Part shown: one piece after another, positions 8,911 to 23,064 of the stretch | Numbering within the stretch: the first letter of the stretch is position 1 | Layout of the letters: each line of letters begins with the position of its first letter | The notes under the pieces: generated by a model | Database searches by the model: none | What the model saw: the letters and a program-made list of their open reading frames with translations, nothing else | What the model was told of the DNA's origin: nothing | DNA from: Bog-473 sp963779735 | GTDB taxonomy: Bacteria; Actinomycetota; Acidimicrobiia; Acidimicrobiales; RAAP-2 | Assembly (NCBI GenBank): GCA_963779735.1 | Contig: CAVZZJ010000009.1 | Span: forward strand, 1-64,000 | DNA: 64,000 bases | Direction of reading: 5' to 3' | Position numbers and translations under genes: made by a program

Positions 8911-10003
8911 ATGCTCAGGCTCCAATCACCGCTCCCCGAGCGCTATGCCGGCGCGTCGGGCGAAGAGCTGGCGCAGATGATCGGCTCGGCCAAGGCAAAG
9001 CTGGGTACCCGTCTCTTCGTCCTGGGCCACCACTACCAGCGCGACGACGTCATGCGCTGGGCCGATGCCCGGGGCGACTCCTTCGGGCTCTCCCGGACGG
9101 CCGCTGCGGTGACCGAGGCCGAGTTCATCGTCTTCTGCGGCGTCCACTTCATGGCCGAGTCGGCCGACGTGCTGACGGCAGGCCACCAGCGCGTGCTCCT
9201 GCCCGACCTCAACGCCGGCTGCTCCATGGCCGACATGGCCGACATTGAGCAGGTCGAGGAGGCCTGGGAGGAGCTGGCCCGGGTCACCGACGTCAGCCGG
9301 ATCGTGCCCATCACCTACATGAACTCGTCGGCCGCCCTCAAGGCGTTCGTCGGGCGCCACGAGGGGGCGGTGTGCACCTCGTCGAACGCCCGGGCCGTGC
9401 TGACCTGGGCACTCGAGGCCGGGCGAGGTGAGAAGGTCCTCTTCTTCCCCGACCAGCACCTGGGCCGCAACACCGGCTACGAGCTGGGCTACGGGGCGGA
9501 CGACATGCGGGTGTGGAACCCACGACTGGCCCTGGGCGGGCTCGGCGACGCGGAGGTCAAGGAGTCCACGCTGCTCTTGTGGAAGGGCCACTGCTCGGTG
9601 CATCAACGGTTCCGCCCCGAGCACGTGACGGCGTTCCGGGCCCAGCACCCGGGCGGGATCGTCATGGTGCACCCCGAGTGCGCCCACGAGGTGGTCGAGG
9701 TGGCCGATCTGGTCGGCTCGACCGACCACCTCATTCGGGGCGTGGCCGCCGCCCCGAGCGGCGCGGTGATCGGCGTGGCCACCGAAATCCACCTGGTCAA
9801 GCGGCTCGACGACGAGACGCCGGACAAGACGGTCGTCTGCCTGGACCCGCTCGTCTGCCCCTGCTCGACCATGTCCCGCATCGACCCCCCGCATCTGGCC
9901 TGGGTCCTCGAGGGGTTGGTGGCCGGCGAGGTCCGGAACCAGATTCAGGTGGACGCCGACGTGGCCGACTGGGCCCGGGTGGCCCTGGAGCGGATGCTGG
10001 CCA

Positions 10004-10011
<8 letters not shown>
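8911..10011 (+). CDS. nadA: quinolinate synthase NadA
   Basis: The 366-residue cytosolic iron-sulfur enzyme condenses iminoaspartate with dihydroxyacetone phosphate to quinolinate in NAD synthesis. Likely [4Fe-4S] ligands are Cys104 (NAGCSMAD), Cys228 (KGHCSVHQ) and Cys316 or Cys318 (LVCPCSTM); their spacing resembles the Bacillus-type enzyme. VLGHHYQRDDV near the N-terminus is a family signature. A strong ribosome-binding site AAAGGGGG lies eight bases before the ATG at 8911. nadB and nadC are not adjacent. The gene is divergent from uvrC and its last eight bases overlap the uvrA 3' end. Confidence 0.95.
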
Positions 10012-12848
<2,837 letters not shown>

Positions 12849-12868
12849 TCAGCGAGGATACCGGGAGG
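12849..12868 (-). promoter_or_regulatory. leaderless promoter of uvrA, element shared with uvrB
   Basis: On the minus strand the 15-mer CCTCCCGGTATCCTC ends five bases before the uvrA ATG. TATCCT matches an actinobacterial -10 box (TAnnnT), and six bases then separate it from the start codon. Transcription would therefore start at or next to the A of ATG. The identical 15-mer with the same spacing precedes uvrB. No ribosome-binding site is visible, which agrees with leaderless translation. Confidence 0.6.
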
Positions 12869-12895
12869 CTGTCACGGCGCTAACCGGGCACCGCG

Positions 12896-14949
<2,054 letters not shown>

Positions 14950-14969
14950 TGAGTGAGGATACCGGGAGG
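14950..14969 (-). promoter_or_regulatory. leaderless promoter of uvrB, element shared with uvrA
   Basis: The minus strand carries the same CCTCCCGGTATCCTC element as uvrA, with the -10 box TATCCT six bases before the uvrB ATG. The flanks differ, so the shared block stands out as a conserved site and not as a longer duplication. It probably drives leaderless transcription and may tie the two repair genes to the same control. Confidence 0.6.
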
Positions 14970-15052
14970 GTGTGTGCGCTCCAGCCGGCCGATACTCTCT
15001 GGGCCGGGGCAAACGGTTGCAGACGGGGCGGCAACATCTCCGACACGGCGAT

Positions 15053-15252
15053 GACGCTCCTGCTGGTGCTCGCCGCCAACCGAGCCCAACGTCGCGCAGC
15101 TCCAGAACATGGTCCGCCAGGGGAATTTCCACCTCGTGCTGTGGTTCGGGACCGGCCGCGACCCGCGCCTGACGTGGATTTCGTCGCACTGCCAGCAGGT
15201 CGGGCCGACCTATCTGTGCACACCCGCCGACGTCCCGGCCGCCCCGCGTTGA
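15053..15252 (+). pseudogene. orphan 3' fragment of a lost gene (possibly a membrane glycosyltransferase)
   Basis: Between uvrB and the ABC permease the plus strand carries an open C-terminal stretch from 15082 to a stop at 15250. It encodes PNVAQLQNMVRQGNFHLVLW followed by a Trp/Cys-containing tail. This reads like a natural protein end, and resembles C-terminal soluble ends of ArnT/GT39-type transferases. A short hydrophobic segment, TLLLVLAAN from 15054, lies just upstream in another frame. There is no room for the rest of a gene. It looks like a remnant left at the edge of an inserted block. The family assignment is a guess; a shadow reading is possible. Confidence 0.4.
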
Positions 15253-15264
15253 TGCCCCGCCCCC

Positions 15265-17804
15265 TCACTCAATCACCTGGTGCGCCATCGCCTCGGGCTC
15301 GCGACCGGCGAAGAGCCAACCGACGACCGTCGCGAACGCCGGCATGCCCAGGAGGATGAGGAGCAGATCGGCGACGGGAACGTTGCCCGAGCGCGGCGAT
15401 CCCGCCGTTCAGCGAGTTGCTGCGCAGCCACCCGATCATGCCCACGTAACCACCCAGCACCCCGAGGAGTGCGCCGAGAAAGCCCAGCACGCCGGCCGTC
15501 ACCGCCGTCAGGGTGCGACGCGTGTAGCTCGACGCACCGGTCGCCGCGAGCGTCCGGAGGTCGCTCGCCGACTCGCTACGGACGAGCCCCACCGACATCC
15601 CGAGCACACCGAGGGCGATGACGATCCCGAAGATCGTCGCCGAACCGACGACGGCGGACGAGCTCGGCTGGTCGTTCTTCGATTCGACGGAGAGTTGTGT
15701 GGTCGACGCCGCCAGCTCCGCGTTGCTGATCTGCGCTGCCGTGAAGGGCTGCGTGCCCTGCACCAGCCAGTCGGTGGTGCTCGCCGTGATGTGGAACTCG
15801 CGCATGGCGTGCTCGGTGATCACCGTGTTCGGCGCGGACGTCCCGGTCGGTAGCGCCCCGAGCTCCTGAATGACCGGGTTGGCGAGGCACTGGTTCGCTG
15901 CCGTGCAGCTCGAGGACGTCCCGCCGGGGCCATTGCCACCACCGTTGCTGCCGTAGTCGAGCTGAATCCCCGAGACGCCCGACAGGCCGGGCCGTGAGCT
16001 CAGGACGTCCGCGCTCGGATCGATCTGTGATGTCGTGATCCCGAACGCCCTCAGGAGCTGCGGGGTGGCAACGTAAATCTGTCCGTTCCAGTTCCGGCCA
16101 CCCTGGGTGGCATAGAGGTTGGCGTTGGGTGTCTCGAGGGTGATCAGCTGCGCCCCGAGCCCCTTCGCGATCTGCTCGGCGCCGGCGGTGAGCTGGGCGG
16201 GAGTTGCGGTCTCCACCGGTGGGTTCTTGACCGGAACGAGCTGGCCCTTGGAGTTGCGTTTCACGATCGTCTGACCCGGCGCCGGCAAGCTCGTGCTGAG
16301 GTGGAGCTGATTTGCCGCGAGGTTCGGGCCCGCGTAGTCGAGGACGTTGCCGTAGCGGGAGGCGGCGGCGAGCATGACGATCACCGCGACGAGCACGCCG
16401 ACACTGATGGCGGCGAGCGCCGAGCCCGACCTTGCCCGGTACCGGGCGAGGTCGCGCAGCGCGAGCCGCGGCGCGATCGGCGCGCCACGCGCCGAGCCTC
16501 GCCGTGAGCGAGAGGAAGAACGGCGCGAGCAAGATCAGCCCGGGGATGAGGAGCGCCAGACCGAACACGAGCTCGGGCGCCCCGCCGCTCCCGTTGCCGT
16601 GGTTCGAGCCGCCCGAGTAGCCGAGGAGCAAGAACGCCGCGACGAGGCAGACGATGCCGGGGACCGCGGAGCGATGGATCTGACGAGGCGGCGCCGGGCG
16701 ACCGGAGAGCGCTGCGACGATCGGCACCTTGGTGACCGCGCGCGCCGGGCGAGACGCGGCGAAGTACGCCGCGACGACGGCGAGCACCATGGCCGCGGCG
16801 ACCACGACCCAGGGCAGGGCAAGGGCACCGATCACGTGGTGCGCGCTCTGCTGGAGGTTCGGGCGGTAGGCGAGCCAGACCACGAAGCCGAGCACGAAGC
16901 CGGCGACGGCGCCGACGAGACCGACGACGGTGCCGTTGGCGCGCACGACGAGACGGACATGGCGGTCGGTCGCGCCCGTCGACTCGAGCATGCCGATCGA
17001 GCGCAGTCGGCGCTGCGCCAGCACCGTGAAGCCCCCGACCGCGACCAGGGCGATCAGCAACATGCCGAGCACGAGCGCGGCGAGCGAGATCGTCTCGGGG
17101 TTGAGCGGGTTCGACTGCGCCACCGTCGCCGGGGTCTGCACGTTGTTGCCGATTGAGCGCAGCGCCACGCCGGACGCGTCGAAGAGCGCCGTGACCTGCG
17201 TGGGATCCTTCACCTCTCCCGGAGCGACCAGCGCGAACTCGTCGAGCAGGCTCTGGGGATTCTCGACGATGCCGACCACCTCTCGCTCGGCCCCGCCCAC
17301 TCGCCAGTTGTCGCCGACCGAAAGGTGGAACGCCGAGGCGACCCCGCTCGTCACGGCGACCTCGTCGGCTGCCGACGGGTAACGCCCCGAGACGAGCGAG
17401 AGCATCGGACCACCGAAGGGCCCATGCGGGTCCTGCGCACGGAGCTGATAGGTGCTGATGGATCCCGGGATCGTCTGTGTCTCGTTCTCGATCAGCTCGA
17501 CCCGGCCGAAGCGGTGCTCGAGAGTGGCGATGACGTCCTCGGCGTGGGCGTCCAAGCCGGTGAAGGTCACAGAGTCCTGCGCCGTTCCGAAGCCGGAGCT
17601 CTTGGTCGGCGGCGTGTTCGTCGCGACCGCCGAGCCGACGATGGTCGCCGCCACGGCGAACATGATGAGGGCGAAGATCAGGAACTGCTGGCGCCACTCC
17701 CGCCGGAAGAGCCGCCAGGCCCAACGGATGACGGCCCGCCGGGCGGGCGCTCCGCCGTCGGCCGGGCGACGACCAGCGACTGGTGCGAGCACGGCACTGG
17801 TCAT
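15265..17804 (-). CDS. FtsX-like ABC transporter permease (MacB type), with two frameshifts
   Basis: The protein begins MTSAVLAPVAGRR with a transmembrane helix near residues 37-58, a large extracellular domain, then three helices of a first FtsX unit. The frame shifts near 16475-16490 after SLTARLG. A second unit continues with DLARYRARSGS, another helix, a second extracellular domain and further helices. The frame shifts again near 15385 after GGIAALG and would end in EPEAMAHQVIE at 15265. Removing one base at each place gives 845 residues, a normal size for two-FtsX-domain permeases. A ribosome-binding site GGAGGGG precedes the ATG. With the ATPase upstream it probably forms an exporter or envelope-stress transporter. 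Confidence 0.8.
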
Positions 17805-17876
17805 CGGGACCCCTCCAGGGTCTGATGCCCGGCCACCCGGCTGTCAAGAACGGATTTCGTGGCGGGTCCGACCCTG

Positions 17877-18611
17877 CTAGTAACGGGAGCCCGGCGCGGG
17901 GAGATCGACGAGCAGCGACTCGGCGGTGGGCGGGGGAACCGTCTGGTCCACGACCCGGCCATCCCGGATGAAGACCACGCGATCCGCCCACGAAGCGAGC
18001 TGGGCGTCGTGGGTGACGACCATCGCCGCCACCCCGCGGTGGCAGGCGGCAAGGATCATGCGCATCACGGCCTCGCCGTTGGTCGAGTCGAGCGCGCCCG
18101 AGGGCTCATCCGCCAGCAGCAGCGATCGGTCGCCCACGATCGCCCGCGCGATGGCCACCCGCTGGCGTTCCCCCCCGGAGAGCTCGTCGGGGTAGTGAGT
18201 GGCGCGATGGGCGAGACCGAGCTCCTCGAGCGCCGCGACGCCGGCGAGATGCGCCTTCTTGGCCGAGAGACCGTCCAGCTCGAGCGGCAACGAGACGTTC
18301 TCCGCGGCGGTGAGCCCGGCGAGGAGGTTGAAGTCCTGGAAGACGTAGCCGACGGTCCGACGGCGCAGCCGCGCCTTGTCGTTGCGCGACATGGACGACA
18401 GCGCATCGCCGTCTATCGCGACCTCGCCGCTCGTCGGCTCCTCCAGACTGCCGGCGATGGTGAGCAGCGTCGACTTCCCCGACCCGGACGGCCCCATCAC
18501 CGCGACGAGCGAGCCCCGCTCGACGGCCAGGTCGACATCGGAGAGCGCCGGCACTGTGCCGGCGCCGTCCCCGTAGCTCTTCGAGACCCGGCGCAGCTCG
18601 AGATAGCTCAT
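17877..18611 (-). CDS. ABC transporter ATP-binding protein (LolD/MacB-like)
   Basis: The 244-residue nucleotide-binding subunit is complete. It has Walker A GPSGSGKST near residue 37, Q-loop YVFQDFNLL, signature LSGGERQR, Walker B LLLADEP and the switch VVTHD. The pattern and length match the MacB/LolD group that works with FtsX-like permeases, here the next gene downstream. I chose the ATG at 18611 because it overlaps the PadR stop (ATGA) and starts the conserved domain. The frame is open for 64 codons further upstream inside the regulator gene. Confidence 0.92.
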   Translation of the reverse strand: MSYLELRRVSKSYGDGAGTVPALSDVDLAVERGSLVAVMGPSGSGKSTLLTIAGSLEEPTSGEVAIDGDALSSMSRNDKARLRRRTVGYVFQDFNLLAGLTAAENVSLPLELDGLSAKKAHLAGVAALEELGLAHRATHYPDELSGGERQRVAIARAIVGDRSLLLADEPSGALDSTNGEAVMRMILAACHRGVAAMVVTHDAQLASWADRVVFIRDGRVVDQTVPPPTAESLLVDLPAPGSRY

Positions 18612-19189
18612 CGCCGGGCGACCAACCTCCGCCGGATGAGCGGGCCGGGCTTGGCCGAGGGGGCCTCGAGCGCGGCGCGCTTCAACCGGCCGTCGGCGGT
18701 GTCGAGCCATCGCACCACCGAGTCGAGTCGGAAGAGCTCGGCGTCCACGACGAGCGCGAAGGTGAGGTCGAACTCCGCCTCGTCCTCCTTGAGCCGCGTC
18801 CACTGCTGCATCAGCTCGACGAGATACCGGCGATGGACCTGAATCACATCGTGGACCGAGACGCCCGGGACGCGCAGGGCAGCCAGCACCTTTATCACCA
18901 GCTCGTCACGGGGCGGCTCGGTCATGTCCGGTGGCGTGCTCAACCACGTGTCGAGCTCCTTCCAGCCGGCCTCGGTGATACGGAACACGACCTTTTGCGG
19001 ACCGGCTTCCTCGGCGCGGTCCTCGGACTCGATCAGCTCGTCGCGCTCGAGGCGCTGGAGCGTCGTGTAGACCTGTCCGACGTTGAGGGGCCACACCTCG
19101 CCGGTGCTCTCCTCGAACTCCTGGCGCAGCTGCAAGCCGTACTTGGGGCCCTCGCTCAACAACGCGAGCAGCGCGTGGCGGACGCTCAC
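18608..19189 (-). CDS. PadR family transcriptional regulator
   Basis: The 193-residue protein has a PadR winged helix: SVRHALLALLSEGPKYGLQL, then the recognition and wing region VGQVYTTLQRLERDELIES with the usual VYTTLQRL. A C-terminal helical dimerisation half follows (about residues 95-170). PadR proteins usually repress a neighbouring transporter operon and release it on ligand binding. Here the gene is first in an operon with the ABC ATPase and permease and overlaps the ATPase start. Autoregulation through the palindrome just upstream is likely. The GTG start at 19189 is supported by the conserved N-terminus. Confidence 0.9.
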   Translation of the reverse strand: MSVRHALLALLSEGPKYGLQLRQEFEESTGEVWPLNVGQVYTTLQRLERDELIESEDRAEEAGPQKVVFRITEAGWKELDTWLSTPPDMTEPPRDELVIKVLAALRVPGVSVHDVIQVHRRYLVELMQQWTRLKEDEAEFDLTFALVVDAELFRLDSVVRWLDTADGRLKRAALEAPSAKPGPLIRRRLVARR

Positions 19190-19215
19190 CGGGCTACGCT
19201 CAAATGCCTGATTCG

Positions 19216-19234
19216 TACCATACGCAGTATCCTA
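19216..19234. promoter_or_regulatory. palindromic candidate PadR operator
   Basis: The sequence TACCATACGCAGTATCCTA reads as TAnnATAC-GCA-GTATnnTA, an interrupted perfect palindrome with an AT-rich core. It lies 27-45 bp upstream of the padR start codon and about 100 bp upstream of the divergent DUF2142 gene. Its position and dyad symmetry suit an autoregulatory PadR site. This is inference from position only. Confidence 0.5.
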
Positions 19235-19334
19235 CGGTAGGGCCGCCCGGAGGTCAACGGCGCGCCGTCGCGGACGACGGCGAGACCAGCCGCCAGGCTC
19301 GGCCCTCATCCCGAGGAGAAACCAGTCGCGCACA

Positions 19335-19346
19335 TAATGTGTCCCG
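19335..19346 (+). promoter_or_regulatory. leaderless -10 box before the DUF2142 gene
   Basis: TAATGT at 19335-19340 matches TAnnnT and is followed by exactly six bases before the ATG at 19347. No ribosome-binding site is seen. The arrangement is the same as at uvrA, uvrB and the VOC gene and supports this start codon. Confidence 0.5.
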
Positions 19347-20867
19347 ATGGTCAGGGGGCAGGACGTTCTCGAATCGGAACAATCGGAACACGGCTCGCTG
19401 CCGTTGGCCAGCGGTTCGACCGCGGAATCGCTCCGCCCGGTAGGTCCCGGCCGCGCGTTCGCCGCCATCGCCCGGCGTCCGGCCTTGGTTGCGTTTTGCC
19501 TGGCGCTGCTGGGGGGTCTCGCGATTGCCGTGCTGACGCCACCGATGGCGGGCGGGGATGAGCGAGACCACTTTGCCAGGGCCTACCAGATATCGCAGGG
19601 CGACATTCTCACCGCTCGACACGATGGCGTGTACGGCGCGTTCCTACCCGCTACGTACACGAGCGAGGTCCAGGCCCTAACGGTCGATTCATTCCTCGAT
19701 CGGGATCGGACGGCCTTCCTCCATCATCTGGACGACCCTGCGCCCCACGGTCCTTCGACGTTCGTGCCGGTCGGTAATGCGGCCTCCTACGGTCCGGGTG
19801 CCTACACCGCGTATGCGCTGGCCATTGCGGTGGGTCGCCTCTTCGGCCTGTCCGTGCTGGCTCTCCTCTATCTGGCGCGTTTCGCCGGCGTTGTCGTGTA
19901 CGCAAGTCTGCTGGCGCTCGCCGTGCGGCGCCTGCCGGTACATCGGTGGGTACTGGTCGCCTGTGGCCTGATACCTGCAGCGCTCAATCAGGCGTCGACG
20001 GTGTCCGCGGACGGCGTCACCATGGTCCTCTCATTCCTGATCGTCGCTGAAGCGACAAAGTTGGCCGTCGATCCGCAGCGTCCCACTCGAGGCCTGATGG
20101 TTGAGGCCGGAGCGGCTGCGGGATTTCTCGCGCTGGCCAAGCCACCCTACGTAGCCCTCGTATTGCTCTTCCTCTGGCCAGCGTGGCGCCATCGGGGGAC
20201 GGTCGGTCGGGTGCTGACGGCGGTCGTGGTCGGTGCGGTGGCACTGGCCGTTCTGTGGGGCACCTATCAGGCCACACACTCCATCTCCCAGGGCAACCCG
20301 AACGCCTGGTTGGGCGGTGTCACGCAAACCCACGGCTATGCGTTCCGTAATCTGGCCGTGGGTCGTCAAACCCGATATATCCTGACCCACCCCAACGTCT
20401 TTATCGCCGACATCGGGCGGACGTTTGCCTACCAGGGATTGACGTTCCCCAATCAACTCTTCGGCCAGCTCGCCCTCTACCAACTGCCCGAATGGCTCAT
20501 CGTCGCCTGTGTTGCCCTGATCGCCACCGCCTGCGCTGCACCCGACGAACCTCGCCAGCTCGCCATCCCCCGGCCCTTCCGGCTCCAGCTCCTTGCGGTA
20601 TCGCTGGCCATTGCGCTTGCCATCTTCGCCATCGCCTATACGAACTGGAACGCCTATCTTGCTCCTCGCATCGATGCGTTGCCGCCCCGCTACTTCCTCC
20701 CGCTCATCCCTCCACTTCTGCTCGGCGCGCTGCCAGCTCACATGCCGTCGGGGCGGGTGGTTCGAGCCCCAGCGTATCGAGCGTGCATCGCCTTGGGCCT
20801 GGGCCTCGTGCTGGCGTTCGCGGTAATGGGGCTACAGCACTACCACTACCTCCGTCCCCCGCTGTGA
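19347..20867 (+). CDS. DUF2142 family multi-pass membrane protein
   Basis: The 506-residue protein has about ten predicted transmembrane helices. It begins with a soluble tail of about 40 residues, then a helix (about 42-64). The DUF2142 features follow: GGDERDHFARAYQIS after the first helix, NQASTVSADGVT, and AKPPYVALVLLFLW. DUF2142 proteins are found in surface-polysaccharide loci and resemble GT-C transferases, but their reaction is not established. It overlaps the downstream SGNH hydrolase by four bases, so the pair probably acts together in the envelope. Base composition appears less GC-rich than the repair genes, which fits acquisition. Confidence 0.85.
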   Translation: MVRGQDVLESEQSEHGSLPLASGSTAESLRPVGPGRAFAAIARRPALVAFCLALLGGLAIAVLTPPMAGGDERDHFARAYQISQGDILTARHDGVYGAFLPATYTSEVQALTVDSFLDRDRTAFLHHLDDPAPHGPSTFVPVGNAASYGPGAYTAYALAIAVGRLFGLSVLALLYLARFAGVVVYASLLALAVRRLPVHRWVLVACGLIPAALNQASTVSADGVTMVLSFLIVAEATKLAVDPQRPTRGLMVEAGAAAGFLALAKPPYVALVLLFLWPAWRHRGTVGRVLTAVVVGAVALAVLWGTYQATHSISQGNPNAWLGGVTQTHGYAFRNLAVGRQTRYILTHPNVFIADIGRTFAYQGLTFPNQLFGQLALYQLPEWLIVACVALIATACAAPDEPRQLAIPRPFRLQLLAVSLAIALAIFAIAYTNWNAYLAPRIDALPPRYFLPLIPPLLLGALPAHMPSGRVVRAPAYRACIALGLGLVLAFAVMGLQHYHYLRPPL

Positions 20868-21631
20868 CCAGCGCCGCTCCACGCCGGGTTGTCACGGCGA
20901 CGATAGTGGTCCTACTGGGGGTCTGCCTCTGCCCGGCCGCAGGTCGGGCCGGACCCCCCACCCCATCACATCGGGCCTTGAAGGTCCTCTTGATGGGCGA
21001 TTCGGTGATGGCGGAGGCAGCTCCCTTCGCCATGGCGGATTTCCGATCTCGGGGCGTGCAGGCGTATTCGGGTGCGTTCGACGGTACGAGCCTGCTCGGA
21101 GCCACCGATGTCCGGAGGACGTTCCCACGTGTTCTTGCTCAGGTGCACCCCGACGTGGTGGTGGCCGAATATCTCGGCGCGTACCGAACCAACCCGAGCA
21201 CCACGGACGTGACCGAGATTGTGGCCAGCGGGAGTCCGCAGTGGTGGGCAGAGTGGCGCATCGCTGCAGAGGAGGCGACCCGCACGTTTCTTCGTGCTCA
21301 CACCCGTCTGTACTGGGTGGTGTTGCCGATCAGCCGGTACGCGGCCCAAGTGGGTGCCGGCACTCCGATGGACTCACTGTACGAATCCCTCAAGCCCGAA
21401 TTTCCACAGCTTCACTACGTGAACGCCATTCCGTTGCTGAGCGGACCGAACGACCAGTTTCTAAATTTCGTGATCGGACCCGACGGCACACCGACACAGC
21501 TGCACATGCTCGACGGACTGCATTTCATGCCCATAGGCGCACGCATTCTCGGTCGGGCAATCGCCAACGCTGTACTGCGCGACTATCACCTACCGACCCT
21601 GCCCGTACTACGAGCAAAAGAGGCTCCATGA
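20864..21631 (+). CDS. secreted SGNH/GDSL-type hydrolase
   Basis: The 255-residue protein has an N-terminal signal-like helix (about residues 8-25, ending AAGRAG). The SGNH block I motif LLMGDSVM has nucleophile Ser47, and the C-terminal catalytic pair is Asp217 and His220 in LDGLHFMP. Such enzymes remove or transfer acyl groups on extracellular glycans. The GTG at 20864 overlaps the DUF2142 stop (GTGA). No homology beyond the SGNH fold is visible to me, so the substrate is unknown, but its partner suggests a polysaccharide. Confidence 0.8.
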   Translation: MTSAAPRRVVTATIVVLLGVCLCPAAGRAGPPTPSHRALKVLLMGDSVMAEAAPFAMADFRSRGVQAYSGAFDGTSLLGATDVRRTFPRVLAQVHPDVVVAEYLGAYRTNPSTTDVTEIVASGSPQWWAEWRIAAEEATRTFLRAHTRLYWVVLPISRYAAQVGAGTPMDSLYESLKPEFPQLHYVNAIPLLSGPNDQFLNFVIGPDGTPTQLHMLDGLHFMPIGARILGRAIANAVLRDYHLPTLPVLRAKEAP

Positions 21632-21646
21632 CCCCATCTGATCGTC

Positions 21647-22594
21647 CTACGAGCTGACTGGAGGATGGTCGTCGGGGCACGCCCCCGGTGGGTCGTTGAA
21701 CTCGGGGTTCGCCGTCCAAGGTCCGTCGTACCACCGCCCTCTTAGCGGTGCCAACCCGACCAGCATCTTGAGATCGTCGGCGATCGCCAGGCCCAGGCGG
21801 GCACTTCCCTGGGGGCACACGTGCGTATCGTCGAGCTTGCGCACCCGAACCCATTCAGACTTCGGAGCACTGAGGTCCCCCAGTGGCGGGAGCCACGTGG
21901 AGTAGTGACCATCGAGCAGGATTGCGCCGGCCCAGGCCAGGTACATCACCTTTCCCGGAAAGATGGCCGGCATACGTTCAGCGATGGCATTCCAGGCGGC
22001 ACTTCCCTCGGCCTCGGCCTTGTCGTGTGCGAGCACGGCCGGAGTGGCTCCGGCGACCACCCCGACCGGCGGGAACTCGAGGAGCATCACCCCATCGACG
22101 CCGTCGCCGGGGGCCAGCAGGGTGCGAAGGAACCGCTCCATCAGGGCGGCATATTGCTTCGGTTGGTGCAATGCATTCGGTGTGGTCGGGCCACCAAAAT
22201 CCCAACTCCACGTGCCCGTAATGATCTGGGGGTGCTCGGTGTCGATAAGAGCGGGAAAAACGGTCGGCCAATCGGGGTGTGTGGTCAGTCCGAAGATAGG
22301 CATCGTGTTGTTGAACGACATTGCCTCGCCCGTGGCGGACAGGGCCTGGGCTACGCCAAGTTCGGCGTCGGCCATGACCGAATCTCCGATGAACATCACC
22401 CGCAGCGGGCGTGAAGGCGAGATCGTCCCCGACTTGATGGCGATGCGGCGTTGACGGCCAAATCCACCTACGCCGCCAATCGTGTCGCGAGTGGAGCGGA
22501 CTGAACTGGCCACCGTCGCCATCGAGACGGCGCCGGACGTAGTGGATCCGAAGAGAGCCATCCCGGCAATAAAGGATCCGATCAGGAGACCCAT
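21647..22594 (-). CDS. secreted SGNH hydrolase-like protein related to the OafA C-terminal domain
   Basis: The 315-residue product has an N-terminal membrane or signal segment (GLLIGSFIAGMALFG). It then has MFIGDSVM with Ser72 as nucleophile and the Asp255-His258 pair in KLDDTHVCPQG. The C-terminal tail, with a WTANPEFNDPPGACPDD segment, is nearly the same as the tail of the acyltransferase at 38.4-40.5 kb. It therefore looks like that protein's SGNH domain as a stand-alone secreted enzyme. The ATG at 22594 has AGGA upstream; the frame is open to 22861 and an upstream GTG cannot be excluded. It converges on the preceding SGNH gene. Confidence 0.78.
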   Translation of the reverse strand: MGLLIGSFIAGMALFGSTTSGAVSMATVASSVRSTRDTIGGVGGFGRQRRIAIKSGTISPSRPLRVMFIGDSVMADAELGVAQALSATGEAMSFNNTMPIFGLTTHPDWPTVFPALIDTEHPQIITGTWSWDFGGPTTPNALHQPKQYAALMERFLRTLLAPGDGVDGVMLLEFPPVGVVAGATPAVLAHDKAEAEGSAAWNAIAERMPAIFPGKVMYLAWAGAILLDGHYSTWLPPLGDLSAPKSEWVRVRKLDDTHVCPQGSARLGLAIADDLKMLVGLAPLRGRWYDGPWTANPEFNDPPGACPDDHPPVSS

Positions 22595-23064
22595 GGCCGT
22601 CCTACGGCCCGCGGCGTGACGCCCTGCGGGGTGCTCGCCATGCCGGGGGCGACTACTCGCTAGCTGAGCCACGGTGCGGAACCCCCCCTCGTCGTTCTGC
22701 CCGCCGCGTTGCCATACGCTACTCGACCGATCCGGAGCGCTTGCGTGGAGGACAGCTCCCGCGCGCCCACCGCCTCGGTGCGTTCTTGGACCTGCTCGCC
22801 GGCTTCTCGGGGTTGGTGAAGACGGTGACGAGTCGGATTGGCTAAACCGAGAATCGTCCAAAATGCCACCCTTGGCCCCCGTGCGACCCCGAGGGCCTTC
22901 TGCGATGCATGACCGGGCAGCGTGCGTCGCGCGGAGAGGGCCCGATGGTTCCCTGGGAGCCGGGAAGGCCCTAGCCAGAGGGCATTTGCTCGGCGCAAGG
23001 GCGCCGATCTGGACGTGGCCGAAGCAGCGCCTCGATGGTCGGGGCTGCTACCGTCCCATCCGAA
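22595..23064. other. 470-bp divergent intergenic region
   Basis: No convincing gene is seen between the two divergent starts. Long open frames here on both strands lack recognisable motifs and are extensions of flanking frames. A possible -10 box TACCGT (23049-23054) precedes the plus-strand start at 23065 by ten bases. The upstream part may hold the promoter of the minus-strand hydrolase, but no clear hexamers stand out. Confidence 0.4.

Noticed and set aside
6939..9248. 769-codon plus-strand frame opposite uvrC and into nadA
   Set aside because: Antisense shadow of uvrC. Its 3' part is only nadA in the wrong frame.
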